The position numbers were made by a program, and so were the translations under genes. From NCBI GenBank assembly GCA_903830745.1, contig CAIKVF010000057.1, positions 1 to 6,517 of the forward strand: a stretch of DNA of 6,517 bases, read 5' to 3'. Under the pieces are notes generated by a model. The model saw only the letters and a program-made list of their open reading frames with translations. It ran no database searches and was not told the origin of the DNA. The DNA is from an uncultured Actinomycetes bacterium (GTDB lineage Bacteria > Actinomycetota > Acidimicrobiia > Acidimicrobiales > RAAP-2). Positions 1-5,570 of the stretch are shown here, in pieces (position 1 is the stretch's first letter; the number at the start of each line of letters is the position of its first letter).

Positions 1-359
1 CCAACTGGTGCGGTGCCGATTAGATTGCTCGGGCTACGACGGCCGGCGTGGTGAAGCTGCACGATTGCCATTGAGCCATGCGCCTTGATGCCACTGGCGA
101 GTCGAGTGAGCCCAGGAATGTGCTGGTCACCAAAACACCCAAGCTGCCCCGAGAAGCCCTGGCCAACTGCCTGTACGTGACTGGCACAGGTCATAGTGAG
201 TGCGAAGCCACCTTCGGCGCGCATTGTGAGCCAGTTGTACTCTTCGTCGCTCAGCGTCCCATCTGCGTGGCTTTGCTCATTAGTAAGTGGCGCCAGGGTG
301 ATGCGGTTAGTTAGTGAAGTGCCATGGGCAAATGAAATGGGTGTCGAAAGTTCAGTCAT
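1..359 (-). CDS. Old Yellow Enzyme-family NADH:flavin oxidoreductase, N-terminal part (3' end outside window)
   Basis: This is the first 119 codons of an FMN-dependent TIM-barrel ene-reductase of the Old Yellow Enzyme family, which uses NAD(P)H to reduce activated C=C bonds in the cytoplasm. Visible hallmarks in order are NRITLAPLT (residues 18-26, first barrel strand and FMN contacts), the RAEGGFAL segment (47-54), a GCFGDQHIPGL segment (74-84) and QLHHAGRR (101-108, whose Gln usually contacts FMN). Family members are usually 350 residues or more, so about two thirds lies beyond base 1. The ATG at 357-359 is chosen because an in-frame TAA lies four codons upstream (369-371) and a -10-like hexamer sits 6 nt before it; there is no Shine-Dalgarno sequence. 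G+C over 1-360 is about 58% (208 of 360 bases counted), against about 45% in the methyltransferase gene. Substrate is unknown. Confidence 0.9.
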   Translation of the reverse strand, partial: MTELSTPISFAHGTSLTNRITLAPLTNEQSHADGTLSDEEYNWLTMRAEGGFALTMTCASHVQAVGQGFSGQLGCFGDQHIPGLTRLASGIKAHGSMAIVQLHHAGRRSPSNLIGTAPV

Positions 360-616
360 GTAAAAACATTAGTGCCGTATCAACCGTTGAAAACAATAGA
401 AAAATCACTGAAGACCCGAAAACAAGGGGGGCCAACCTTTAGAGTGCTTTCAAGTGCGGATTCGTTTATGGAAGAAAATTAGTTCATGCAACAATGTCGA
501 ACTATCCGGTTGTCTTGGGCTCAAGCTCTTCACCCTTGTGAGTAAAAATTTATTGGCTATTAAATCCAATTAGCAACTTTGGAACTGCACGATGTCAGAA
601 ATAAAGTTTTTGATAA
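360..616. other. Intergenic spacer between DUF4287 and OYE genes
   Basis: These 257 bases lie between the 3' end of the DUF4287 gene and the 5' end of the OYE gene, both on the minus strand. I see the OYE -10 element at the left end, no ORF with coding character (the plus-strand ATGs hit stops within 20 codons), no tRNA-like arms and no convincing hairpin followed by a T run. The stretch is A/T rich on both sides of a short G/C-rich patch near 425-433. Confidence 0.6.
366..371 (-). promoter_or_regulatory. Predicted -10 element (TAATGT) of the OYE gene, leaderless
   Basis: On the minus strand TAATGT lies exactly 6 nt before the ATG at 359, so transcription would begin at or next to the start codon. 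A possible -35 (TTTTCA, 388-393) sits 16 nt further upstream. The same TANNNT-6/7 nt-ATG layout recurs before six other genes in the window, which raises confidence in this otherwise weak signal. Confidence 0.5.
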
Positions 617-838
617 CTACTTGGCCTTGTTGCCCTTGAGAGTCCAAAGAACTAACGCGTTAGCGTGACCATGGCCCATCTCATACTCTGACTTCAAGAA
701 GTTCACAATTTCCATGTGCTTCTCTTTGCCACATTTAGCAATTATCTTCTGCCACTGCGCTATTGATTTCCCATACTTCTTCTCGATTGATGGGAAATAG
801 GAAGCAGGTCCCTGTTTTGGCCATTCATTAGTTGCCAT
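617..838 (-). CDS. DUF4287 domain protein, small (73 aa)
   Basis: The protein is essentially one DUF4287 domain. It has the recognisable pattern GPASYFPSIEKKYGK (residues 10-24), then WQKII (29-33), then KHMEIVNFLKSE (39-50) and a GHGHANALV segment (56-64) near the C terminus. It is probably a small soluble helical protein with a basic tail (KGNKAK). No catalytic function is established for this domain; longer relatives often carry a second domain (DUF5655), which is absent here. It is the only first-in-transcript gene in the window with a clear Shine-Dalgarno (AAAGG, 9 nt before the ATG) and a conventional promoter behind it. It is divergent from the heliorhodopsin-side genes. Confidence 0.87.
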   Translation of the reverse strand: MATNEWPKQGPASYFPSIEKKYGKSIAQWQKIIAKCGKEKHMEIVNFLKSEYEMGHGHANALVLWTLKGNKAK

Positions 839-868
839 GACTACCGACCTTTAAAAATGTTTGACAAA

Positions 869-897
869 ACCTTATCTTCGCCACGTATTTAAGTCAT
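869..897 (-). promoter_or_regulatory. Predicted promoter of the DUF4287 gene (ATGACT - 17 nt - TAAGGT)
   Basis: On the minus strand a -35-like ATGACT (892-897, four of six consensus bases) is separated by 17 nt from TAAGGT (869-874). Initiation about 7 nt downstream would leave a leader of roughly 23 nt containing the AAAGG ribosome-binding site. The same TAAGGT hexamer serves as the proposed -10 of the ABM gene at 5624. The element overlaps the upstream region of the divergent small membrane protein gene. Confidence 0.45.
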
Positions 898-932
898 TGA
901 TTTCAAAGTGCTGCTTAGCGACGCCTCACTAA

Positions 933-938
933 TACCAT
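933..938 (+). promoter_or_regulatory. Predicted -10 element (TACCAT) of the 70-aa membrane protein gene, leaderless
   Basis: TACCAT stands 6 nt before the ATG at 945, and no Shine-Dalgarno is present between them. No good -35 lies 16-18 nt upstream. The call rests on the repeated TANNNT-N6-ATG layout in the window. Confidence 0.5.
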
Positions 939-944
939 TGAGCA

Positions 945-1157
945 ATGCAGACGCTTTCAAAAGCCTTGATACGAATTGGCTACGCACTTGCGTTGCTACC
1001 TCTCATTGTTGACTTGCTAATCAATAATTTTGATGTGTCTCAGTTCTTTAATGAAAGTAAGGGTGGGGCTGCTCTCTGGATCGAGCTATTCACGCTCCCC
1101 CTCGGATTGCTGTTTGTTTTAGGTGGAATTTTGGTCAAAATCTTGAGTAAAAAATAG
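945..1157 (+). CDS. Small two-helix membrane protein upstream of heliorhodopsin (70 aa, unrecognised)
   Basis: I do not recognise this family. The sequence predicts a helical hairpin: a first membrane segment at about residues 8-27 (RIGYALALLPLIVDLL, with an Asp at 23 inside or at the edge), a polar loop at 28-41 (NNFDVSQFFNESKGG), and a second segment at about 42-66 (ALWIELFTLPLGLLFVLGGILV). Positive residues cluster at the N terminus (K6, R10) and C terminus (K65, K69, K70), so both ends should face the cytoplasm. The ATG is fixed by an in-frame TGA two codons upstream (939-941). It ends 23 bp before the heliorhodopsin ATG on the same strand. Codon character resembles its neighbours and the frame is intact, so it is probably real. 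A role as an accessory subunit of heliorhodopsin is possible but is inference from position only. Confidence 0.75.
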   Translation: MQTLSKALIRIGYALALLPLIVDLLINNFDVSQFFNESKGGAALWIELFTLPLGLLFVLGGILVKILSKK

Positions 1158-1168
1158 TTAAATTCAAG

Positions 1169-1174
1169 TAGATT
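1169..1174 (+). promoter_or_regulatory. Predicted -10 element (TAGATT) of the heliorhodopsin gene, leaderless
   Basis: TAGATT lies 6 nt before the ATG at 1181, inside the 23-bp gap after the small membrane protein gene. It suggests heliorhodopsin can be transcribed on its own as a leaderless mRNA. No Shine-Dalgarno precedes the ATG. A TTGAGT at 1143-1148 is too far (20 nt) for a standard -35. Confidence 0.5.
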
Positions 1175-1180
1175 TTGGAC

Positions 1181-1975
1181 ATGGCAACTAAAACACTCCT
1201 AGAAATCCCTGCAGAAACTTCCAAGAAATTAAAGCGACTCAATACGTACGCAGGCATTTTGCACCTCGTATCCGGAGTGCTCATTTTGCTTCTCAGTAAC
1301 AGCTTCACTCTGCCGGTGACGGGAACGTACACATCTGGTGGACCCGGGTCAGCTAACGACGCGCCGGTTACTTTGTTCCAGTTGCCAATTGGTCTTTGCT
1401 GTGCACTATTCCTATTTATGAGCGCAGCAGCACACTTCTGGATCATTTCAGGACCTGGGTTCTCTAGATACCAAAACGACCTGAGAAACCAGCGCAACTA
1501 TGCACGATGGATTGAGTACTCCCTCTCTTCAACGCTCATGATCATTTTGATCTCAACACTCTGGTCAATCACTGATTTCGGTGAGCTCCTCGCAATTTCA
1601 GTAGCCAACATTTCAATGATTCTCTTTGGCTGGCTCCAAGAAAAATATGAGGTCCCAGGAGAAGGCGGACTTATGCCTTTCTACTTCGGTTGCATTGCTG
1701 GAATTGCTCCATGGTTAATTGTTCTGTTCCTACTTATTTCTCCAAACAGGGTTGGCACAGCATCCCCACCAGGATTCGTCTACGGAATTGTTGTGAGCCT
1801 CTTCCTCTTCTTCAACTGCTTCGCACTCAACCAGTGGCTTCAGTACAAGCAGATTGGTAAGTGGAAGAACTACCTCTACGGGGAGCGGATCTACATCAGA
1901 CTTTCCTTCTCAGCAAAGTCTGCACTGGCGTGGCAAATATTTTCAGGCGCACTTGCCGCCACCATGCATAAATAG
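1181..1975 (+). CDS. HeR: Heliorhodopsin (264 aa)
   Basis: Heliorhodopsin is a seven-helix retinal protein with its N terminus in the cytoplasm, inverted relative to type 1 rhodopsins; no ion pumping is known for most members and a sensory role is assumed. Against the reference HeR 48C12 (from memory) numbering is shifted by +5 throughout: Schiff-base Lys246 in AKSALAWQ (reference K241), counterion Glu112 in RWIEYSLSS (E107), His28 (H23), His85 (H80) and Ser242 (S237). Helices lie roughly at 22-39, 65-90, 110-130, 134-151, 164-187, 197-221 and 237-259. The long loop between helices 1 and 2 (PVTGTYTSGGPG) and the GWLQEKY and GCIAGIAPW motifs are typical. Basic residues in the N-terminal tail and in the helix 6-7 loop (KQIGKWK) fit the inverted topology. 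A TTG two codons upstream (1175) is possible, but the ATG matches the reference start and the -10 spacing. Arg240 in helix 7 is unusual. Confidence 0.97.
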   Translation: MATKTLLEIPAETSKKLKRLNTYAGILHLVSGVLILLLSNSFTLPVTGTYTSGGPGSANDAPVTLFQLPIGLCCALFLFMSAAAHFWIISGPGFSRYQNDLRNQRNYARWIEYSLSSTLMIILISTLWSITDFGELLAISVANISMILFGWLQEKYEVPGEGGLMPFYFGCIAGIAPWLIVLFLLISPNRVGTASPPGFVYGIVVSLFLFFNCFALNQWLQYKQIGKWKNYLYGERIYIRLSFSAKSALAWQIFSGALAATMHK

Positions 1976-1982
1976 ATCTCAA

Positions 1983-1988
1983 TAGGAT
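1983..1988 (+). promoter_or_regulatory. TAGGAT: predicted -10 (leaderless) or Shine-Dalgarno of the VOC gene
   Basis: TAGGAT sits 6 nt before the ATG at 1995. It fits the leaderless -10 layout seen at other starts, but the AGGA inside it (1984-1987) is also a plausible ribosome-binding site 7 nt from the ATG for a transcript reading through from heliorhodopsin. The sequence could serve both roles. Confidence 0.5.
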
Positions 1989-1994
1989 TTCAAT

Positions 1995-2366
1995 ATGAAA
2001 AGTAATTTCTTAGGACTTCGTTCGCTGATTTACCCCGCTAAGAATTTAGAAACCTCTAAAGCATGGTGGACCAATGTTCTTGGAACAGAGCCATACTTCG
2101 ACTCTGATGGATATGTTGGTTTCAATGTTGGTGGATACGAGCTTGGTCTCAACAGTTGGTCTAGTGAACTCCATGGACCAATTACCTACATTGGCGTTGT
2201 TGACATTGAGGCAGCGATTACAGAATTACTCTCAAGCGGCGCCACTCAGTTGAGTGGACCAACAGATGTTGGTGAAGGTATCTTGCTCGCAGACTTTCAG
2301 AGCCCCCAGGGTGAAGTCTTCGGAGTCATTCAAAACCCTCACTTCAAGCTTTCTCAGAATGGATAA
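1995..2366 (+). CDS. VOC superfamily (glyoxalase/bleomycin-resistance fold) protein
   Basis: A 123-residue vicinal-oxygen-chelate fold protein of normal single-module length, made of two beta-alpha-beta-beta-beta repeats. The first repeat spans residues 6-54 (SLIYPAKNLETSKAWWTNVLG followed by GYVGFNVGGYELGL); the second runs from about 63 (ITYIGVVDIEAAITELLSSGA) to the closing strand LADFQSPQGEVFGVIQNP (98-115). The positions where metal-dependent glyoxalases carry His and Glu ligands appear to hold non-ligand residues (for example Gly110 in the last strand), so a metal-free binding protein or a divergent enzyme is as likely as a lyase or dioxygenase. It starts 19 bp after heliorhodopsin and its last 8 bases overlap the methyltransferase start, so the two are very likely translated together. 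Ligand is unknown. Confidence 0.88.
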   Translation: MKSNFLGLRSLIYPAKNLETSKAWWTNVLGTEPYFDSDGYVGFNVGGYELGLNSWSSELHGPITYIGVVDIEAAITELLSSGATQLSGPTDVGEGILLADFQSPQGEVFGVIQNPHFKLSQNG

Positions 2367-3177
2367 TTACTTAGAAATAAATCGCGCGAACTGGGATAGT
2401 CGTGTTGAGCATCACCTAAAAGGTTATGACCTTGACAAATTTCGCAGTGACCCTGCTTTTCTTTCATACGTAGTCAAATTCGACAAAGAACGACTTGGAA
2501 ACGTTGAAGGCTTAGACATTGTTCATTTGCAATGCCACATTGGCACCGACACACTTTCGCTTGCTCGTTTAGGCGCGAAATCAATCACCGGAGTTGACTT
2601 TTCTCCCAACGCACTTTTAGCTGCAAAGAATCTCGCTAGTGAACTCGGCATTGAAGCCACATTTGTTGAATCAACAGTTGATGACGCAGTGATTGCTTTA
2701 GGTAATAAGAAATTTGACATGGTCTACACCGGCATTGGCGCACTGTGCTGGTTGCCGGACATAAAGAATTGGGCCAAGATCGTGTCATCACTGCTGCATC
2801 CCGGGGGACGACTATTTATTCGTGAAGGGCACCCAGTTCTCTGGGCTCTCAGCTACGAGCGCACTGACGGATTGTTGTCACTTGAATACAACTACTTCGA
2901 AACCGAAGGATTGAGTTTTATAGAGGAGAAGTCTTACGTTGATCACGAAGGAGCGGTTTCATCACCTGAGTCAATTAGCTTCAACCACGGACTCGGAGAA
3001 ATTATTACTGCGCTCATCAATGAAGGCATGACCATTACAGCCTTTGAAGAACACGACAGTGTGCCGTACCGTGCACTTGATGAATTAATGGATGACATTG
3101 GTAATGGTGAATTTCGACTTCGTGAAAACCCAGAGAGACTCCCTGTTTCTTACACACTTCAAGCCCGAAAAAACTAG
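2359..3177 (+). CDS. Class I SAM-dependent methyltransferase (272 aa)
   Basis: A cytoplasmic small-molecule methyltransferase with a Rossmann-like fold. The N-terminal lid region NYLEINRANWDSRVEHH (residues 3-19) is typical of a common actinobacterial subfamily. Motif I for S-adenosylmethionine binding is IVHLQCHIGTDTLSLARLG (54-72), in which HIGTD replaces the classical GxGxG, as is usual for this subfamily; the acidic residue at the end of strand 2 is Asp80 in TGVDFSP (77-83). The family-like ending YTLQARK is present. The reading frame stays open upstream to 2254, but that part lies in the VOC gene in another frame; the ATG at 2359 matches the family start and overlaps the VOC stop by 8 bases (2359-2366). 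There is no ribosome-binding site, which points to translational coupling. Substrate is unknown; the VOC partner may bind a related molecule (inference). Confidence 0.92.
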   Translation: MDNYLEINRANWDSRVEHHLKGYDLDKFRSDPAFLSYVVKFDKERLGNVEGLDIVHLQCHIGTDTLSLARLGAKSITGVDFSPNALLAAKNLASELGIEATFVESTVDDAVIALGNKKFDMVYTGIGALCWLPDIKNWAKIVSSLLHPGGRLFIREGHPVLWALSYERTDGLLSLEYNYFETEGLSFIEEKSYVDHEGAVSSPESISFNHGLGEIITALINEGMTITAFEEHDSVPYRALDELMDDIGNGEFRLRENPERLPVSYTLQARKN

Positions 3178-3187
3178 ACGTTTCCAT

Positions 3188-3193
3188 TACAAT
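3188..3193 (+). promoter_or_regulatory. Predicted -10 element (TACAAT) of the reductase gene, leaderless
   Basis: TACAAT, five of six bases of the TATAAT consensus, lies 6 nt before the ATG at 3200, in the 22-bp gap after the methyltransferase. This is the best single -10 match in the window. The only purine patch near the start (AGGT, 3195-3198) is too close to the ATG to be a normal ribosome-binding site, which favours leaderless initiation. Confidence 0.6.
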
Positions 3194-3199
3194 TAGGTA

Positions 3200-4231
3200 A
3201 TGAAAAAAGTTCTAATTACTGGTGCCAGTGGCTACATTGGCAAGCACATCACACTCGACTTATTAAACAGTGGATACACGGTTCGCGCGTCAGTGCGAAG
3301 TGAAAAGAAGGCCGAAGAGGTCCGACAGGCAATTGCCTCTCATGTGAATAGTGGCATTGATCTAAGTACGCAGTTGTCATTTGTCGTTCTCGACCTTGAA
3401 AGCGATGCTGGATGGCAAGACGCACTACGTGGCATGGATATCCTTATGCACACTGCTTCTCCATTTCCGATTGCATCACCAAAAGATGAGAACGACCTAA
3501 TTAAGCCAGCAGTTGGTGGAACGCTTCGAGCCCTAAAAGCCGCTCACGAAATGGGTGTTAAGCGCGTGGTGCTCACCTCTTCAACTGCCGCAGTCGCGGG
3601 AACTGATCTGCCCGTTGGCAAAAAGGCCTTTGATGAAACTGTTTGGTCTGACGTCAACCACCCAGCTGGTCGTGTGGCCTACACAAAATCAAAGACACTT
3701 GCTGAAAGAGCAGCTTGGGACTACATAAAGACCGAAGCTCCAGAGATTGAACTCACAACAATTAACCCAGTGTTGGTTCTTGGTGCACCTCTTGACTCAA
3801 ATTTTGGATCATCCGTTTCATTAATTGAACGAGTGCTTAGGGCCAAAGATCCAATGTTGCCTGATCTGCACATGTCAATTGTTGATGTGAAAGATGTTGC
3901 ACGAATGCACGTCAAAGCAATCGACTTAGACGCTGCCAAGGGAGAGCGATTTATTGCAAACTCTGGGAGCATGTCATTCGTAGAGATTGCAAAAACCTTG
4001 AAGGCTGCTCATCCGGAACGAAAGATTAAGACCATGCAGGCGCCGAACGTTCTGGTGCGGATACTTGCACTATTTGATAAAGAGATCAAAGCTGCACTTC
4101 CTTCATTAGGTGACACGACTCAAGTCAGTTCAGCCAAGGCTCAATCAGTCCTAGGGATCAACTTCATTCCAGCAAAGCAGTCTGTTCTCGATACCGCAGA
4201 CTTCTTAGTTCAGAAAGGTCTCATTAAGTAA
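3200..4231 (+). CDS. Extended SDR, NAD(P)-dependent reductase/epimerase (dihydroflavonol-4-reductase-like)
   Basis: A 343-residue cytoplasmic oxidoreductase of the extended short-chain dehydrogenase family. The N-terminal dinucleotide-binding motif is GASGYIG (residues 8-14); the basic SVRSEKK stretch after strand 2 (31-37) suggests NADPH preference. Asp65-Leu66 (VVLDLESD) is the adenine-contact site, HTASPF (84-89) follows strand 4, VLTSST (124-129) gives the catalytic Ser/Thr and YTKSK (161-165) the Tyr-x3-Lys pair. This combination and the AERAAWDY helix resemble dihydroflavonol/cinnamoyl-CoA/aldehyde reductase-like bacterial proteins, which reduce carbonyls. The natural substrate cannot be read from sequence. 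Its stop TAA shares one base with the ATG of the DUF4260 gene (TAATG), so those two are coupled. Confidence 0.92.
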   Translation: MKKVLITGASGYIGKHITLDLLNSGYTVRASVRSEKKAEEVRQAIASHVNSGIDLSTQLSFVVLDLESDAGWQDALRGMDILMHTASPFPIASPKDENDLIKPAVGGTLRALKAAHEMGVKRVVLTSSTAAVAGTDLPVGKKAFDETVWSDVNHPAGRVAYTKSKTLAERAAWDYIKTEAPEIELTTINPVLVLGAPLDSNFGSSVSLIERVLRAKDPMLPDLHMSIVDVKDVARMHVKAIDLDAAKGERFIANSGSMSFVEIAKTLKAAHPERKIKTMQAPNVLVRILALFDKEIKAALPSLGDTTQVSSAKAQSVLGINFIPAKQSVLDTADFLVQKGLIK

Positions 4232-4611
4232 TGAAAGAAGGCTTCGTAGAAGGACGGCCACGTATCTGGCTCCGCATTGATGGTGCTGTGCTCTTTGTGG
4301 CATCAATCATTCTTTTTGGAATGACTCACCAGCACTGGTGGATTTATCCAGTGCTTCTTTTTGTTCCAGACATATTCATGGTTGGCTACGTCCGAAGCAC
4401 AAAGCTCGGCGCACTCTTCTATAACGCCGGGCATAGTTACTTCTTGCCATCACTAGTCACTCTCTACGGATGGCACCACCCAATGGCGCTAGCAGTGGGA
4501 CTTATTTGGCTTGGACACGTTGGCTTTGACCGAATGGCTGGCTACGGACTTAAGTACGACACCAACTTCAAGCACACACACCTCGGTAGTCTCTTTAAAG
4601 AAAAGCACTAG
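4231..4611 (+). CDS. DUF4260 family membrane protein (126 aa)
   Basis: A short integral membrane protein with probably four helices (about residues 14-30, 36-53, 58-80 and 84-98). The family pattern is clear: LRIDG near the start (14-18), VPDIFMVGY (45-53), ALFYNAGHSYFLP (61-73), WLGHVGFDRMAGYGLKY (93-109) and THLG (116-119). Conserved His, Asp and Tyr residues within or next to the membrane hint at a ligand or metal site, but no function is known for the family. It begins on the last base of the reductase stop codon and has no separate ribosome-binding site, so it depends on translation of the reductase. Its TAG stop is interlocked with the stop of the convergent SDR. Confidence 0.92.
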   Translation: MKEGFVEGRPRIWLRIDGAVLFVASIILFGMTHQHWWIYPVLLFVPDIFMVGYVRSTKLGALFYNAGHSYFLPSLVTLYGWHHPMALAVGLIWLGHVGFDRMAGYGLKYDTNFKHTHLGSLFKEKH

Positions 4612-5564
4612 CTTTCAATTGCTCCAAGATCTTTAAGGGTTCGCCCTGAGGGCACATATTGTTCAATCACTCCATTTGGAATAAATGCACGGATAGAAAC
4701 TCTCTGTTCCACTTCTGAAAGTTGTAGTGCGATTTCATCAGCGCTCCATGCAGCATCAACTTGCCACTCTTGATCAGCACTAAATGGAGTGTAAAGAACC
4801 ATGTCTGGTCCTTCGATGCCGAACACGCGACCAGTAAATCGATTCTCATTGCTCGCCAGATACACAACGAGTGGTGAGACGTGTTCTGGTGCATGTCGGT
4901 CAAAATCAGTTTGTGACTCTGGCATCATGCGAAGCACTCCCGGGGATGCTTCAACCATCCTGGTTCGAGCACAAGGCACAATCGCATTCACGCGAACTCC
5001 AAGTTCTGAGAGGTCTTGAGCGTGACTTACAGTGATTGCAGCAATGCCTGATTTTGCTGCACCATACACTCCTCCACCTTGTGCAGGGTGCAGTCCAGCT
5101 GAAGAAGACGTATTAATGATTGCTCTGCCAGCACGTGGGCCAACTTCTGTCCAGTGCGCAGCGGCAAAGTGGCTGAGTGCAATAGTTCCTTTAAGGTGAA
5201 CGCCAATTTCTGCGTCCACATCTTCCTCACTCAAATCAGCAAGTCGCTTTGATCTATTGATACCTGCGTTATTTACAACAATGTCAAGTTGACCAAAGTG
5301 CGCCAACGCGTCATCAATCATGCTCTTCGCACCACTCCAGTCAGCAACACTTGCATGACTCGCGAACGCTTCTGCACCAATTGTGCGCAGCTCGCTAACC
5401 ACGTTGTCGGCCTGAGTGGTTCCATCAGGTAGTCCGTCGAGCCCAGCACTGAAGTCATTAACAATTACCTTCGCCCCAGCCCTAGCCAGTGCTAGTGCAT
5501 GCGCTCGACCGAGTCCCCTTCCCGCTCCCGTAACAATTGCGACTTTGCCTTTGAGGCTGACCAT
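4608..5564 (-). CDS. Classical short-chain dehydrogenase/reductase with C-terminal extension (318 aa)
   Basis: An NAD(P)-dependent oxidoreductase related to the dehydrogenase part of peroxisomal-type multifunctional enzymes (3-hydroxyacyl-CoA-like SDRs). Visible motifs are TGAGRGLGR (residues 12-20, cofactor binding), VNDFSAGLDG (35-44, with the acidic residue favouring NAD), NNAG (98-101), the serine cluster NTSSSAG (151-157) and YGAAK (167-171, the catalytic Tyr and Lys). The core ends near residue 255; about 60 further residues (from FSADQEWQVDAAWSADEIALQLSEVEQR) form a helical tail longer than in ordinary 250-residue SDRs. The tail has no thioesterase, hydratase or sterol-carrier signature that I can see. 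The gene faces the ABM gene across a 72-bp promoter region and converges on DUF4260 with a 3-base overlap. Substrate is unknown; an acyl-CoA or hydroxysteroid-like alcohol is plausible. Confidence 0.93.
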   Translation of the reverse strand: MVSLKGKVAIVTGAGRGLGRAHALALARAGAKVIVNDFSAGLDGLPDGTTQADNVVSELRTIGAEAFASHASVADWSGAKSMIDDALAHFGQLDIVVNNAGINRSKRLADLSEEDVDAEIGVHLKGTIALSHFAAAHWTEVGPRAGRAIINTSSSAGLHPAQGGGVYGAAKSGIAAITVSHAQDLSELGVRVNAIVPCARTRMVEASPGVLRMMPESQTDFDRHAPEHVSPLVVYLASNENRFTGRVFGIEGPDMVLYTPFSADQEWQVDAAWSADEIALQLSEVEQRVSIRAFIPNGVIEQYVPSGRTLKDLGAIES

Positions 5565-5570
5565 GCTCTA

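Noticed and set aside
78..314. Open frame of 78 codons on the plus strand at the left edge
   Set aside because: It lies opposite the OYE gene, whose motifs are unmistakable on the minus strand; the plus-strand translation has no family character and is a by-product of the high G+C.
512..540. Possible hairpins (CTTG/CAAG and TCAC/GTGA) in the 360-616 spacer as a terminator
   Set aside because: Stems are 4 bp and no T run follows on either strand in the right place.
861..866. Perfect plus-strand TTGACA as -35 of the small membrane protein gene
   Set aside because: No TANNNT lies at 16-18 nt from it (nearest is TATTTA at 19 nt with three of six matches). The TACCAT hexamer at 933 explains the start better.
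1135..1497. 120-codon minus-strand frame across the heliorhodopsin start
   Set aside because: It is antisense to conserved heliorhodopsin coding sequence, and its translation shows no recognisable domain.
2254..2358. Upstream extension of the methyltransferase by 35 codons
   Set aside because: The extra residues come from the VOC gene read in another frame; the family start MDNYLEINRANW begins at 2359.
4667..5230. Several 65-80 codon frames on both strands inside the SDR gene
   Set aside because: All lie out of frame with, or opposite to, an SDR gene with complete catalytic motifs and have no domain character.
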